A DNA stretch of 64,000 bases, from NCBI GenBank assembly GCA_016717335.1, contig JADKFS010000001.1, positions 1,798,001 to 1,862,000 on the forward strand, written 5' to 3'. The notes beneath the pieces are model-generated. The model saw only the letters and a list, made by a program, of their open reading frames with translations. It was not told the origin of the DNA and made no database searches. The stretch is from Candidatus Ribeiella danica (GTDB lineage: Bacteria; Chloroflexota; Chloroflexia; Chloroflexales; Roseiflexaceae). Below, one piece after another: positions 17,120 through 24,594 of the stretch; within the stretch, counting starts at the first letter, position 1; each line of letters starts with the position of its first letter. A program made the translations under genes and the position numbers.

Positions 17120-18115
17120 ATGGCTACACCTGATATCAAGGCCGCGCCGCCGCCCTCGCCCGAGCGCAGATTCTCGAGCCGCGCCCTGCTGATCGGCTTG
17201 GTGGCCACGCTGGCAGTTGGCGCGCTGGTCGTGCTGAGCCTGAGCGGGGCCGGATCGGATCTCGCGGTGCCGAGCGGCCAGGGCAGCGTGCTGGTGCTCG
17301 CGCCGGCGGCGTTCCTCGCGGGCGTGTTCAGCTTCCTCTCGCCCTGCACGCTGCCGATCCTGCCGGCCTACTTCGCCTTTACCTTCCAGGCCCGCCGCGA
17401 GCGCGTCGTGCTCATGACGATCATGTTCTTCCTCGGCCTGGCCACCACGATCGTGCTGCTCGGGGCGAGCGCGACCGCGCTGAGCCAGGTGTTCTTCCAC
17501 GGCCTCTCCTCCAGCGGCCGGCCGGTCGAGCTGAACCTCGGCTTCACAGTCCTCAAGCTCGTCAGCGTGCTCGACCTGGTGCGCCTGGTCGGCGGGCTGC
17601 TGATCGTCGCGTTTGGGCTGATGAGCATCCTCGGGCGCGGCTTCACCGGCCTGAAGCTGCTCGACCGGCCGTCGGCCGGCGCGGCCGGATCGTTCCTCTA
17701 CGGCGCAACCTTCGCGTTCGGCTGGACGGCCTGCGTCGGCCCGATCTACGGCGCGCTGCTCACGCTGCTGGCGACTCAGGGCATCGTGGTGCTGCAGGGC
17801 GCGGTGCTCGCGTTCATCTACGCGCTGGGTCTGGGGATGCCGCTGATCATCGTGGCCTCGTTCTTCAGCCGGCTGGGCTCCGGCTCGCGCTTCTGGAAGA
17901 TCATCCGCGGCCGCGCGCTCGAGGTCAACCTTGGCTTCACGACCCTGCACCTGCACACCACCAGCCTGCTGAGCGGCCTGATGCTGGTAGCGGTGGGCGC
18001 GCTGCTGGCCAGCGGCCAGCTCTCGTCGCTCAGCCAGTGGTCGCAGCAGACGCCGATGGGCCAGTGGGCGGTCAACCTTGAGCAGGGCGTCGAGCAGCTG
18101 TTCTTTGGGCGCTGA
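17120..18115 (+). CDS. ccdA: Cytochrome c biogenesis protein CcdA / DsbD membrane-domain family
   Basis: The start at ATG 17120 is fixed by GGAGG nine bases before it. The 331-residue protein has an N-terminal anchor (about 21-42) and six further TM helices of the DsbD transmembrane domain (PF02683). The redox pair is visible: SFLSPCTLPILPAY (about 73-86) and FAFGWTACVGPIYGAL (about 197-212). CcdA carries electrons from cytoplasmic thioredoxin to extracytoplasmic thiols for haem attachment or disulfide repair. A spacer of about 55 residues between helices 2 and 3 is longer than in minimal CcdA. No thioredoxin-like partner lies next to it. Confidence 0.92.
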   Translation: MATPDIKAAPPPSPERRFSSRALLIGLVATLAVGALVVLSLSGAGSDLAVPSGQGSVLVLAPAAFLAGVFSFLSPCTLPILPAYFAFTFQARRERVVLMTIMFFLGLATTIVLLGASATALSQVFFHGLSSSGRPVELNLGFTVLKLVSVLDLVRLVGGLLIVAFGLMSILGRGFTGLKLLDRPSAGAAGSFLYGATFAFGWTACVGPIYGALLTLLATQGIVVLQGAVLAFIYALGLGMPLIIVASFFSRLGSGSRFWKIIRGRALEVNLGFTTLHLHTTSLLSGLMLVAVGALLASGQLSSLSQWSQQTPMGQWAVNLEQGVEQLFFGR

Positions 18116-18478
18116 CGCGCGGTTCTTTCGGGGGCTGCGCGCCCCCATGCCCCCATTCGGCTGGTGCGGGGGGCTGCGCGCCCGTGCCCCCACTCGGCTT
18201 GTTCGGGGGGCTGCGCGCCCCCCGTGCCCCCGCCGGCGGGGGTGGACCGCCACCCCCGCCGCCCCCCTCCCGGGGCTTGCGCCCCTGGACCCCAAAATGA
18301 TGCTGTCTCACGTTCAGCGTCGGTGGCGCATGCCTAACTGAATGCGGCGCGGCGGGATGCAACCCGCTCCCTCGGAATGGTGCCAGGCAGGCGCCACGAC
18401 GATCGCAATTGAGGTGGAATCATTTGCCGGAGGGGGGCCGGGGGCGCCGCGCCCCGGCACAGTAGGATCGCGAGACCA
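18116..18478. repeat. GC-rich dispersed element R2
   Basis: Two GGGGGCTGCGCGCCCC(C) units (about 18129 and 18171) and a third at 18206 precede GGGTGGACCGCCACCCCC, GGGGCTTGCGCCCCTGGACC, CCCAAAATGATG, the middle block GGCGCATGCCTAACTGAAT, and finally CATTTGCCGGAGGGGGGCC at about 18420-18438. The orientation is the same as R1 and it ends about 25 bp before the NUDIX start. Confidence 0.85.
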
Positions 18479-18925
18479 ATGCCATCAGAACCAGATCGCC
18501 CTATCAAGCGCGCCGCCGGCTGCGTCGCCTATCGCTTCGACGAGAGCGGCGCGCCGCTGATCTTGCTCATCCACGACCGCTACGGCAGCTGGTCGCTGCC
18601 GAAGGGCCATCTCAAGGACGGCGAGAGCGAAGCCGACGCGGCCGCGCGCGAGGTTCTCGAGGAGACCGGCGTGACCGGCCAGGTCGGCCAGCTGGTCGAC
18701 CGGATTGGCTACACCGTCCGCACCAAGAAGGGCGATCTGCGCGCGAAGCAGGTCGCCTTCTTCCTCATGCGCGCCGCCGATACAGTGGCGACCCCCCAGG
18801 CAGACGAGGGCATCAGCGCGGCCGGCTGGTTCGCGCCCGGCGAGGCGCTCGCGCGGATCGGCTACCAGCAGGTGCGCGATCTGCTCGCACAGGCGCTTCA
18901 GATGCTTGCCGAGCGGCCCGCCTGA
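18479..18925 (+). CDS. NUDIX hydrolase
   Basis: The 148-residue protein carries a complete Nudix box, G40-x5-E-x7-REVLEETGV, at about residues 40-62. The N-terminus (RAAGCVAYRFDE) resembles the diadenosine-polyphosphate/MutT-like branch. It would hydrolyse a nucleoside diphosphate linked to some moiety; the substrate is not clear. ATG 18479 has only a weak ribosome site (AGGATCG). Confidence 0.93.
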   Translation: MPSEPDRPIKRAAGCVAYRFDESGAPLILLIHDRYGSWSLPKGHLKDGESEADAAAREVLEETGVTGQVGQLVDRIGYTVRTKKGDLRAKQVAFFLMRAADTVATPQADEGISAAGWFAPGEALARIGYQQVRDLLAQALQMLAERPA

Positions 18926-19142
18926 TCTTCCCTTCTCTTACAAGCGTGGCGCTGCTCAGATCACCCCTGCCCCCGCCCCTACCAGCGGTGAGGGCAGTAC
19001 CCCCATGGCACGCCGCGTGCTATCTATCAGTTCAACACGAACAACGCACGAAGCTGTGGTGGGGACGTGGTGAGTTCGAGGGGCCGCTTCTCGTTCTCTT
19101 TTTGTTTTCAATGGTAGAGAGATAGGCTTGAGGAGGAGAGTT
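18926..19142. other. Spacer with degraded palindromic module
   Basis: CACCCCTGCCCCCGCCCCTA at about 18963 followed by GGTGAGGGCAG is a decayed module arm. Nothing else is recognised before the GGAGGAG ribosome site. Confidence 0.35.
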
Positions 19143-19628
19143 ATGACCTACGATCCGAACCGCACGACCTCGGGGGCGACTCAGCGCGAGCTCGACCACA
19201 CCGCCGACCGCGCGCACGACACGATCGACCGCACGACCAGCCAGGCCCACAGCGCCGTCGACAGCGCGACCGACAAGGCTCAGCAGGTCGCCGGCGACAT
19301 CAAGGAGCGCGCGCAGCAGGCTGCCGACAAGGCGCAGGACCTGGGCAACCAGGCTGTCCAGCGCGCCGACGCCGCGACCACCACGGTCGGCGAGAAGATG
19401 ACCGACGTGGCGCAGACCATCCGCGAGAAGGCCCCCGCCAGCGGGCCGGTGGCGGGCGCCGCCGACACCGCCGCCGATACACTCCAGCGCGCCGGCAGCT
19501 ACCTGCAGCAGCAGGACCTGACCGACATGCGCGCCGACCTGGAGAACCTGATTCGCCAGCACCCGATCGAGTCCCTGCTGATCGGCTTGGGCGTCGGCTA
19601 CTTGCTGGCTCGTAGCACGCGGAGGTAG
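19143..19628 (+). CDS. Amphipathic helical stress protein with C-terminal membrane anchor (LEA/CsbD- and DUF883-like)
   Basis: The start at ATG 19143 is set by GGAGGAG. The 161-residue protein is mostly Ala/Asp/Gln/Lys with 11-residue-type periodicity (DKAQQVAGDIKERAQQAADK), as in LEA-like proteins. The last 40 residues (LENLIRQHPIESLLIGLGVGYLLARSTRR region) match the C-terminal anchor of ElaB/DUF883 proteins: a short hydrophobic helix with basic end. It is probably bound to the inner face of the membrane. The next gene begins 2 bp after the stop, so the three genes form one operon. Confidence 0.75.
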   Translation: MTYDPNRTTSGATQRELDHTADRAHDTIDRTTSQAHSAVDSATDKAQQVAGDIKERAQQAADKAQDLGNQAVQRADAATTTVGEKMTDVAQTIREKAPASGPVAGAADTAADTLQRAGSYLQQQDLTDMRADLENLIRQHPIESLLIGLGVGYLLARSTRR

Positions 19629-19630
19629 CC

Positions 19631-20044
19631 ATGGCCTTCGAGCGCGAACGCGATGCGTCGGTATCCCAGCTGCTGAGCGGCATCGTCGGCGATGCGCAGG
19701 AGCTGGTGCGGAAAGAGATCGCGCTTGCGCGCCAGGAAATTCGCGAGGAGATCGGCAGCGCCAAGGATGCCGGTGTCAAGCTGGGCATCGCCGGCGCCGT
19801 TCTCGGCGTCGGCGGGCTGCTGCTGGTGCTGGCGCTCTCCCAGGCGCTCGCCGATCTGCTCAACTGGCCGACCTGGGCCGGCTACGGGCTTGTCGGCCTG
19901 GTGCTGGCGATTGCCGGCTACGTGCTGTTTTCCTCGGCGCAGAAGCGCATCAAGCAGATCAGTCCGGTTCCTGAGAAGACGGTTGCAACGATGAAGGAGA
20001 ATGTGGAATGGATCAAAGATCGGACAACATCCGACAGGACATAG
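19631..20044 (+). CDS. Holin-X/phage-holin-superfamily-like membrane protein (PF07332-type)
   Basis: The 137-residue protein has a charged N-terminal helix (SGIVGDAQELVRKEIALARQ, residues 15-34) and two TM helices at about 53-74 and 82-100, followed by a basic tail. This arrangement is that of the actinobacterial Holin-X family, which is usually chromosomal and not tied to phage. Together with its DUF883-like and DUF3618 neighbours it suggests an envelope-stress operon rather than lysis. Its last 37 bp overlap the next gene, pointing to translational coupling. Confidence 0.8.
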   Translation: MAFERERDASVSQLLSGIVGDAQELVRKEIALARQEIREEIGSAKDAGVKLGIAGAVLGVGGLLLVLALSQALADLLNWPTWAGYGLVGLVLAIAGYVLFSSAQKRIKQISPVPEKTVATMKENVEWIKDRTTSDRT

Positions 20045-20688
20045 AGTCCACTCGCGCCGCGCTGGACGAGAAGCTCGATACGCTGGAGACCAAGGCGCGC
20101 CAGACGTTCGATCTGAAGCACCAGGTCGCCGAGCGGCCATGGATGATGCTTGGCGCCGCCGTGGCGGCCGGCTATGTGCTGGGCAGCCTGGGCGGCGGCG
20201 ACGACCACGAGCAGCGCTGGCAGGGGCAGCCCATGACGACGACCGACTACAACCAGCACGCCACGCGCGCCGACACCAGCCGCTCGAGCATGGGCGAGAC
20301 GGTGCGCTCGGGCGCGGATAGCTTCCTCTCGCAGTTCGACGACGAGATCGATATGCTCAAGACCGCCGCCATGGCGACGCTGAGCAACTTCCTGCGCGAT
20401 GCCGTCAAGGAGTACGTGCCGGCGCTCGGCCGCCAGCTCGACCAGACTGCCAGCGATCGTGGCAAGACCCGCTCGACCGCCCCGGGCGCGTCGAGGTCGG
20501 AGCTGTCCGGCGCGTCGAAGTACTACGACGTGCGCGAGAGCCCGGCCACGGCCAACTACGAGTCGATCCCGGAGACCACCTCCTACGGCTCGAACATGGT
20601 CGATCGCGACGCCGAGCACGCCACGCCGTACTACCCGCCCGGCTCGTCCGGCGCCCGCGAGCGCAGCGTCGGCGAGCACACGACGTAG
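20008..20688 (+). CDS. DUF3618-domain protein
   Basis: This 226-residue protein starts inside the preceding gene. Residues 1-35 (RSDNIRQDIESTRAALDEKLDTLE) are the DUF3618 helix. One TM helix follows at about 46-62 (WMMLGAAVAAGYVLGSLGGG), then a long polar tail of low complexity rich in Ser/Thr/Tyr, which may be disordered. The family often adjoins holin-X proteins in actinobacteria and Chloroflexota. The ATG 20008 has GGAGAATGTGGA upstream, within the holin-like reading frame. Confidence 0.85.
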   Translation: MDQRSDNIRQDIESTRAALDEKLDTLETKARQTFDLKHQVAERPWMMLGAAVAAGYVLGSLGGGDDHEQRWQGQPMTTTDYNQHATRADTSRSSMGETVRSGADSFLSQFDDEIDMLKTAAMATLSNFLRDAVKEYVPALGRQLDQTASDRGKTRSTAPGASRSELSGASKYYDVRESPATANYESIPETTSYGSNMVDRDAEHATPYYPPGSSGARERSVGEHTT

Positions 20689-20713
20689 CGCGGCGCTATC
20701 CGCCTGAATTGCG

Positions 20714-20748
20714 ACGCCTCCCCCTTTGCAGGGGGAGGTGTTTCATTT
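20714..20748 (+). terminator. Rho-independent terminator of the stress operon
   Basis: CCTCCCCC (20717-20724), loop TTTGCA, GGGGGAGG (20731-20738), then TGTTTCATTT. Stem of 8 strong pairs extendable to 11. It lies 26 bp after the DUF3618 stop. Confidence 0.6.
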
Positions 20749-20756
20749 ACGGCAGG

Positions 20757-20891
20757 ATCACCCTACCCCCTGCCCCCGCCCCTGCCAGGGGCGGGGAAAC
20801 GGTAGCTCGGCACGGGGTTTCGGCGGAGCCGAAACCCCGTGCCGAGCCAATAATCCCCCCCCTCTCCCGTTGGGAGAGGGGGGGTGAGGGC
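20757..20891. repeat. Cloverleaf-like palindromic module C
   Basis: Arm CCGCCCCTGCCAGGGGCGG (about 20776-20794), core hairpin 20805-20847 with 20-bp arms (GCTCGGCACGGGGTTTCGGC) and loop GGA, arm CTCTCCCgttGGGAGAG, and outer runs CACCCTACCCCCTGCC / GGGGGGGTGAGGG. Convergent location. A downstream stretch (CTGCAGGGCATCAGCATGCG) is shared with module I at 52930-53066. Confidence 0.85.
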
Positions 20892-20995
20892 CTGCAGGGC
20901 ATCAGCATGCGCTGGAAAAAACCTACCCCGAAAGGGGGCAGGAGTGCGGGCCAGCAACCCTCGGGTAGAGGTAGATCGGGATAGCGCGCGGCGCG

Positions 20996-23900
20996 TTATC
21001 CCCACCAGCTGTCGATGTCGTCGAGCGTGCTGGCGGCGGCGAGCAGCAGCTCGGCCCCGCCGAGCCGGCCGAGCGTGTCGGCGGCCCACTCCAGGCACCT
21101 GAGCGTCTCGGCCCGCCCGAGCGCAGCGGCGATGCGCAGCGCCTCGCCCAGCAGCTCGTGCGCTAGCGATTGGTCGAGCTCGGCCGCGGCGCGTGCGACC
21201 GCGACGAGCGCGCGGGCCCGGTCGAGCGGGCGCGCGACCGCCTGGGCGGATGCCTGCGCGGCGGCCAGGTCGCCCTGCGCGGCGAGCGCCGCCGCCAGCG
21301 CCCCCTGGTAGCGGCTGCGCTGGTCTGGCTCGCGGATGCGCTCCAGCGCCTCGATCGCCTCGCTCATGCCGCCCTGCGCCACCAGCGGGCCGGCGATCGC
21401 GACGTAGGCCCGCAGCCGCTCGGCCGCCGGCTCGATCCGCATGGCGCGCAGCTGTGCCGTCGCCGCCGATCCGGCGCGCGCCCGCGCGATCGCCAGCTCA
21501 ACCTCGCTGCGCGCGCGCTGCCCGATGTCGACGATCTGCGCGGCCAGCCCGAAGGCTTCGTCCCAGCCGCCGCGCGCCGCGGCTAGGCGGGCCAGCTCGT
21601 CGAACGCCCAGTCGCGCTCGTCGTCGTCGTCGATCACATCGGCGACGATCCGCGCGTCGGTCTCGTTGCCGATGCGCGCCAGCGCCACCGCCACGCGCGA
21701 CTGGGCGCGGTCGCGCTCCTCGTCTTCTTCGAGCAGCGTGATGGTGTGCAGCGCCGGCTCGAGCCGCAGGACGGTCGCCTGGGCCGCCGCCAGCGCCGCG
21801 ACGAGCGGCGCGCGGTCGTCGCCGGTGAGCCCCACGATCGAGCCGGCGGCCTCGTCCAGCGCGGCGCCGGCGTTCGGCGGCCGCAGCAGCGCCAGGTCGA
21901 TCAGCGCCTGCGTGCGCACGATCCGGTCTTCGATCAGCCGCACGCTCTCCAGCGCGGCATCGGGCTGCCCGGCCGAGGACAGCGCCAGCGCCACGTGCGC
22001 CAGCGCGCGGTCGCACAGGCTGGTGTTGGTGAGCGGCGCCAGCCGGCCGGCGGCGTGCGGGTCGCCCTGGCGTGCGGCGTCGCAGGCCAGCTCGCCGCGC
22101 GCCCAGGCAACCGCCGTCTCGGTCCTCAGCGTGCCCAGCACGGTCTCGCCGCGCTCGGCGTCGCCGGCGAGCGCGTGGCCGACGGCGACCTCGGCCATCG
22201 CCCACTCGTGCATGGTGCCGTGGCCGATCGCGTACGCCACCTCCTCGGCGCGGGTGCGCTGGCCGCGCGCGAGCAGCCAGCGCACGACCTCGGTCTCCAG
22301 CAGGCCGCGCCGCTCGGCGTGGCCGATCCGCGCGGTGATGCCGAGCGCGGTCTGCGGCTGGCCGATCGCGATCGCGGCGCGCGCGAAGGCCACCAGCGCC
22401 TCCTCGCGCTCGTCGCGCCAGGCCCGCGACGGCCCGGGCGTCTCCAGGTCGAGCGCTTCCGAGAGCAGGCGCATGGCCGATGCGCGCATCCGCTGCGCAT
22501 AGCAGGCCTCGCCGAGCCGCCGCAGCGCCTGGGCCTTGTCCTGGCTGTCGGGCAGCTGGTCGAGCATCTCGCGCATGCGCTTCAGCGTTGCCTCGCGCGC
22601 GCCGCCGGCCGCCACCGCCGCCTCGAACGCGCCGGCCGGCGCGTCGGGCGGCAGCGTCCGCCCCAGCAGCGTGAGAATGCCCGCCAGCGTTGCGTGGCGC
22701 ACCAGCCGCAGCGTCTCTCCGCCGCGAGCGGGCGCGCGCAGCAGCCAGGCCATGTCCAGGGCGGCCGGGCGCATCGTGCCGTTTGTCCGCTCGCGCGCCA
22801 TCGCCCACGCGCGTGTCGCCAGCTCCGGTGCATGCGCCGCCCGCGTCGCCTCGTCGCTAAGCGCGATGTGCCGCGCGAGCTGCCGCACCAGGTAGCCGTC
22901 GCTCTCCTCGCGTAGCCGCTCGGGCCGGCCGCCCGCCCGAGCAGACGCCAGCGCCACATAGCTGGCGTGCGTCCCCGCCAGCGCGTCGCCGGACTGCGCG
23001 GCCACGAACTCCCAGGTCGCGCTGTGGTAGAGCCGCACCCGCCGGTTGACGATCTCAAGAAACGCGAGCCAGCGGCGCGCCCAGCCCCGCAGCTCGCTTG
23101 CCGGGCTGCCGGATAGCTCGGCCGCGAGCGCGAGGTCGAGCGGCTCGCCCGCCGCAGCGACCAGCTGGGCCATCTGCCGCTCGCGCAGATCGAGGCGCTC
23201 CCACCAGATCCGGTGCAGCGCATCCAGCCCCGCCGGAAGCGCCCCCGGCTCGATCGTGCCCGACCGCAGCAGCAAGGCTGCCAGGCGCGCGTAGAGGAAC
23301 GAGCCCATGCTGCGCTCGGCGATCGCGGTCGCGGCCTCCGCCGCGCAGCCAAGCTTGGCGGCCACCTGCGCCAGGGTGCGCGTCAGCTGCGCGTCCTGCG
23401 CCGGCATCGCCACGTGCGCCAGCGGCCGCAGCGGAGCCGAGCCGGGCGTGCAGGCCAGCACCAGCACGACGCCGCGTGGCACGATCGCCGGGAAGGGCGG
23501 CGCGATCGGCGCGGCCTGGGCGCCCGGCATCCGATCGATCAGCACGACCAGCGGGTCGCCGACCGGGCGCCCAGCGCCGGCCTCGGCCAGCAGGCGCTCC
23601 AGCGTCGTCGCGTCGCGGCCCGCCGCGGGCGGCACCAGCTTGAGCGGCAGCGGATGCAGCGCCAGCAGCTGGGCGCACAGCGCCTCCAGCCCGGCGCCCG
23701 CGTCGTCCTCGGGGAGCCAGAAGGCATACGGGTGGCTCTGGGCCAGCCGGCACAGCAGCGTGGTCGTGCCGCAGCCGGGCGGCCCCTCCAGCGCGAGCAG
23801 GCCGCCCTGGGTCGCCCGTATGCGCTCGTCGAGCAGCGCGAGCAGGCCCGCCCGACCGACGAAGCGCGCGCTGCGCTCGGCGATCCGGCGCGCCTGCGCG

Positions 23901-24004
23901 GCGAGCGAGCGCCCGGCCTGCGCCTGGAGGTGCGGGAATTCGGCCAGCGCGGCCAGCGCCGGCGGAGTCTTCAGGTCCATTGCTGCCTCGGCGGCGTGAT
24001 CCAT
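20996..24004 (-). CDS. Large STAND-like P-loop protein with degenerate Walker A and C-terminal helical repeats
   Basis: The 1002-residue protein (start 24004; a second ATG at 23980 behind CCGAGGC is equally possible) begins with a helical region. Residues about 45-220 follow: RFVGRAGLLALLDE, GPPGCGTTTLL, then LVVLIDRM (Walker B) and a sensor-like ACTPGSAPLRPL. In the Walker A the usual Lys before Thr is Thr. After a winged-helix-like stretch (about 250-400), residues about 430-1000 are TPR-like helical repeats rich in Ala/Arg (such as RALAHVALALSSAGQPDAAL). This is the NTPase plus sensor layout of STAND proteins. No effector domain is visible at either end. It is divergent from the USP gene. 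Confidence 0.7.
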   Translation of the reverse strand: MDHAAEAAMDLKTPPALAALAEFPHLQAQAGRSLAAQARRIAERSARFVGRAGLLALLDERIRATQGGLLALEGPPGCGTTTLLCRLAQSHPYAFWLPEDDAGAGLEALCAQLLALHPLPLKLVPPAAGRDATTLERLLAEAGAGRPVGDPLVVLIDRMPGAQAAPIAPPFPAIVPRGVVLVLACTPGSAPLRPLAHVAMPAQDAQLTRTLAQVAAKLGCAAEAATAIAERSMGSFLYARLAALLLRSGTIEPGALPAGLDALHRIWWERLDLRERQMAQLVAAAGEPLDLALAAELSGSPASELRGWARRWLAFLEIVNRRVRLYHSATWEFVAAQSGDALAGTHASYVALASARAGGRPERLREESDGYLVRQLARHIALSDEATRAAHAPELATRAWAMARERTNGTMRPAALDMAWLLRAPARGGETLRLVRHATLAGILTLLGRTLPPDAPAGAFEAAVAAGGAREATLKRMREMLDQLPDSQDKAQALRRLGEACYAQRMRASAMRLLSEALDLETPGPSRAWRDEREEALVAFARAAIAIGQPQTALGITARIGHAERRGLLETEVVRWLLARGQRTRAEEVAYAIGHGTMHEWAMAEVAVGHALAGDAERGETVLGTLRTETAVAWARGELACDAARQGDPHAAGRLAPLTNTSLCDRALAHVALALSSAGQPDAALESVRLIEDRIVRTQALIDLALLRPPNAGAALDEAAGSIVGLTGDDRAPLVAALAAAQATVLRLEPALHTITLLEEDEERDRAQSRVAVALARIGNETDARIVADVIDDDDERDWAFDELARLAAARGGWDEAFGLAAQIVDIGQRARSEVELAIARARAGSAATAQLRAMRIEPAAERLRAYVAIAGPLVAQGGMSEAIEALERIREPDQRSRYQGALAAALAAQGDLAAAQASAQAVARPLDRARALVAVARAAAELDQSLAHELLGEALRIAAALGRAETLRCLEWAADTLGRLGGAELLLAAASTLDDIDSWWG

Positions 24005-24594
24005 CAGCCGTTGACTCTACTCTATAGTGGTGGTAGCGGTCAAGCGGGACCCCTGGCAGGTGTTTTTCCGGGGCGCTGCGCCCCCGGCCCCCGCTTGTTC
24101 CTTCACCAAGGGCGATTCGTTTTTCCGGGGCGCTACACCCCCGGCCCCCCGCTTGGGGGAACCCACGCCGGTTCCCCAAGCCCCCTCCGGCAAATCAGGC
24201 TGTCTCCATTTCAATGCCAGTGGCGGATGCCTCACACCATTCGAGCAGGGCCTGTGCACATCCCGCTGCGCGCGGATTCAGCCGAGCACGCGCCACCAGC
24301 GTTCAGCAAGAGACGGCATCATTTTTGGGGTCCAGGGGCGAAGCCCCGGGAGGGGGGGCGGCGGGGGTGGCGGCCCACCCCCGCCCGCGGGGGCGCGGGG
24401 GGCGCGCAGCCCCCCGCAGGCTGTGGGAGTGCCACGAGCGCGGGGCGCGGGGGGCGCTTAGCCCCCGACTGCATAGGGGCGCGCAGCCCCGCCGGGGCGC
24501 GGGGGCGCGCAGCCCCCGCACAAGGCTTGCCAATCTGCGATACAATATCCCGCGTACTCGGAGGCCAAGCCATACGATCAGGAGGGCCTGGATC
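24005..24594. repeat. GC-rich dispersed element R3
   Basis: The order is opposite to R1/R2: TTCCGGGGCGCTGCGCCCCC (twice, about 24066 and 24126), CCCCCTCCGGCAAATCAGGC, a variable middle (about 24190-24325, with GGCGGATGCC and CGGATTCAGCCGAGCACGCG), TTTGGGGTCCAGGGGCGAAG, then GGGGGGCGGCGGGGGTGGCG and several GGGCGCGCAGCCCCC units (to about 24520). It separates divergent genes (the STAND-like gene and usp). Confidence 0.85.
24541..24546 (+). promoter_or_regulatory. Possible -10 of the universal stress protein gene
   Basis: TACAAT lies 48 bp before the GTG 24595; GGAGGGC (24581-24587) is the ribosome site. Confidence 0.35.

Noticed and set aside
19631..20044. Phage holin, hence a prophage remnant
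   Set aside because: The Holin-X family is mostly chromosomal. No lysin, integrase or structural phage gene is present.
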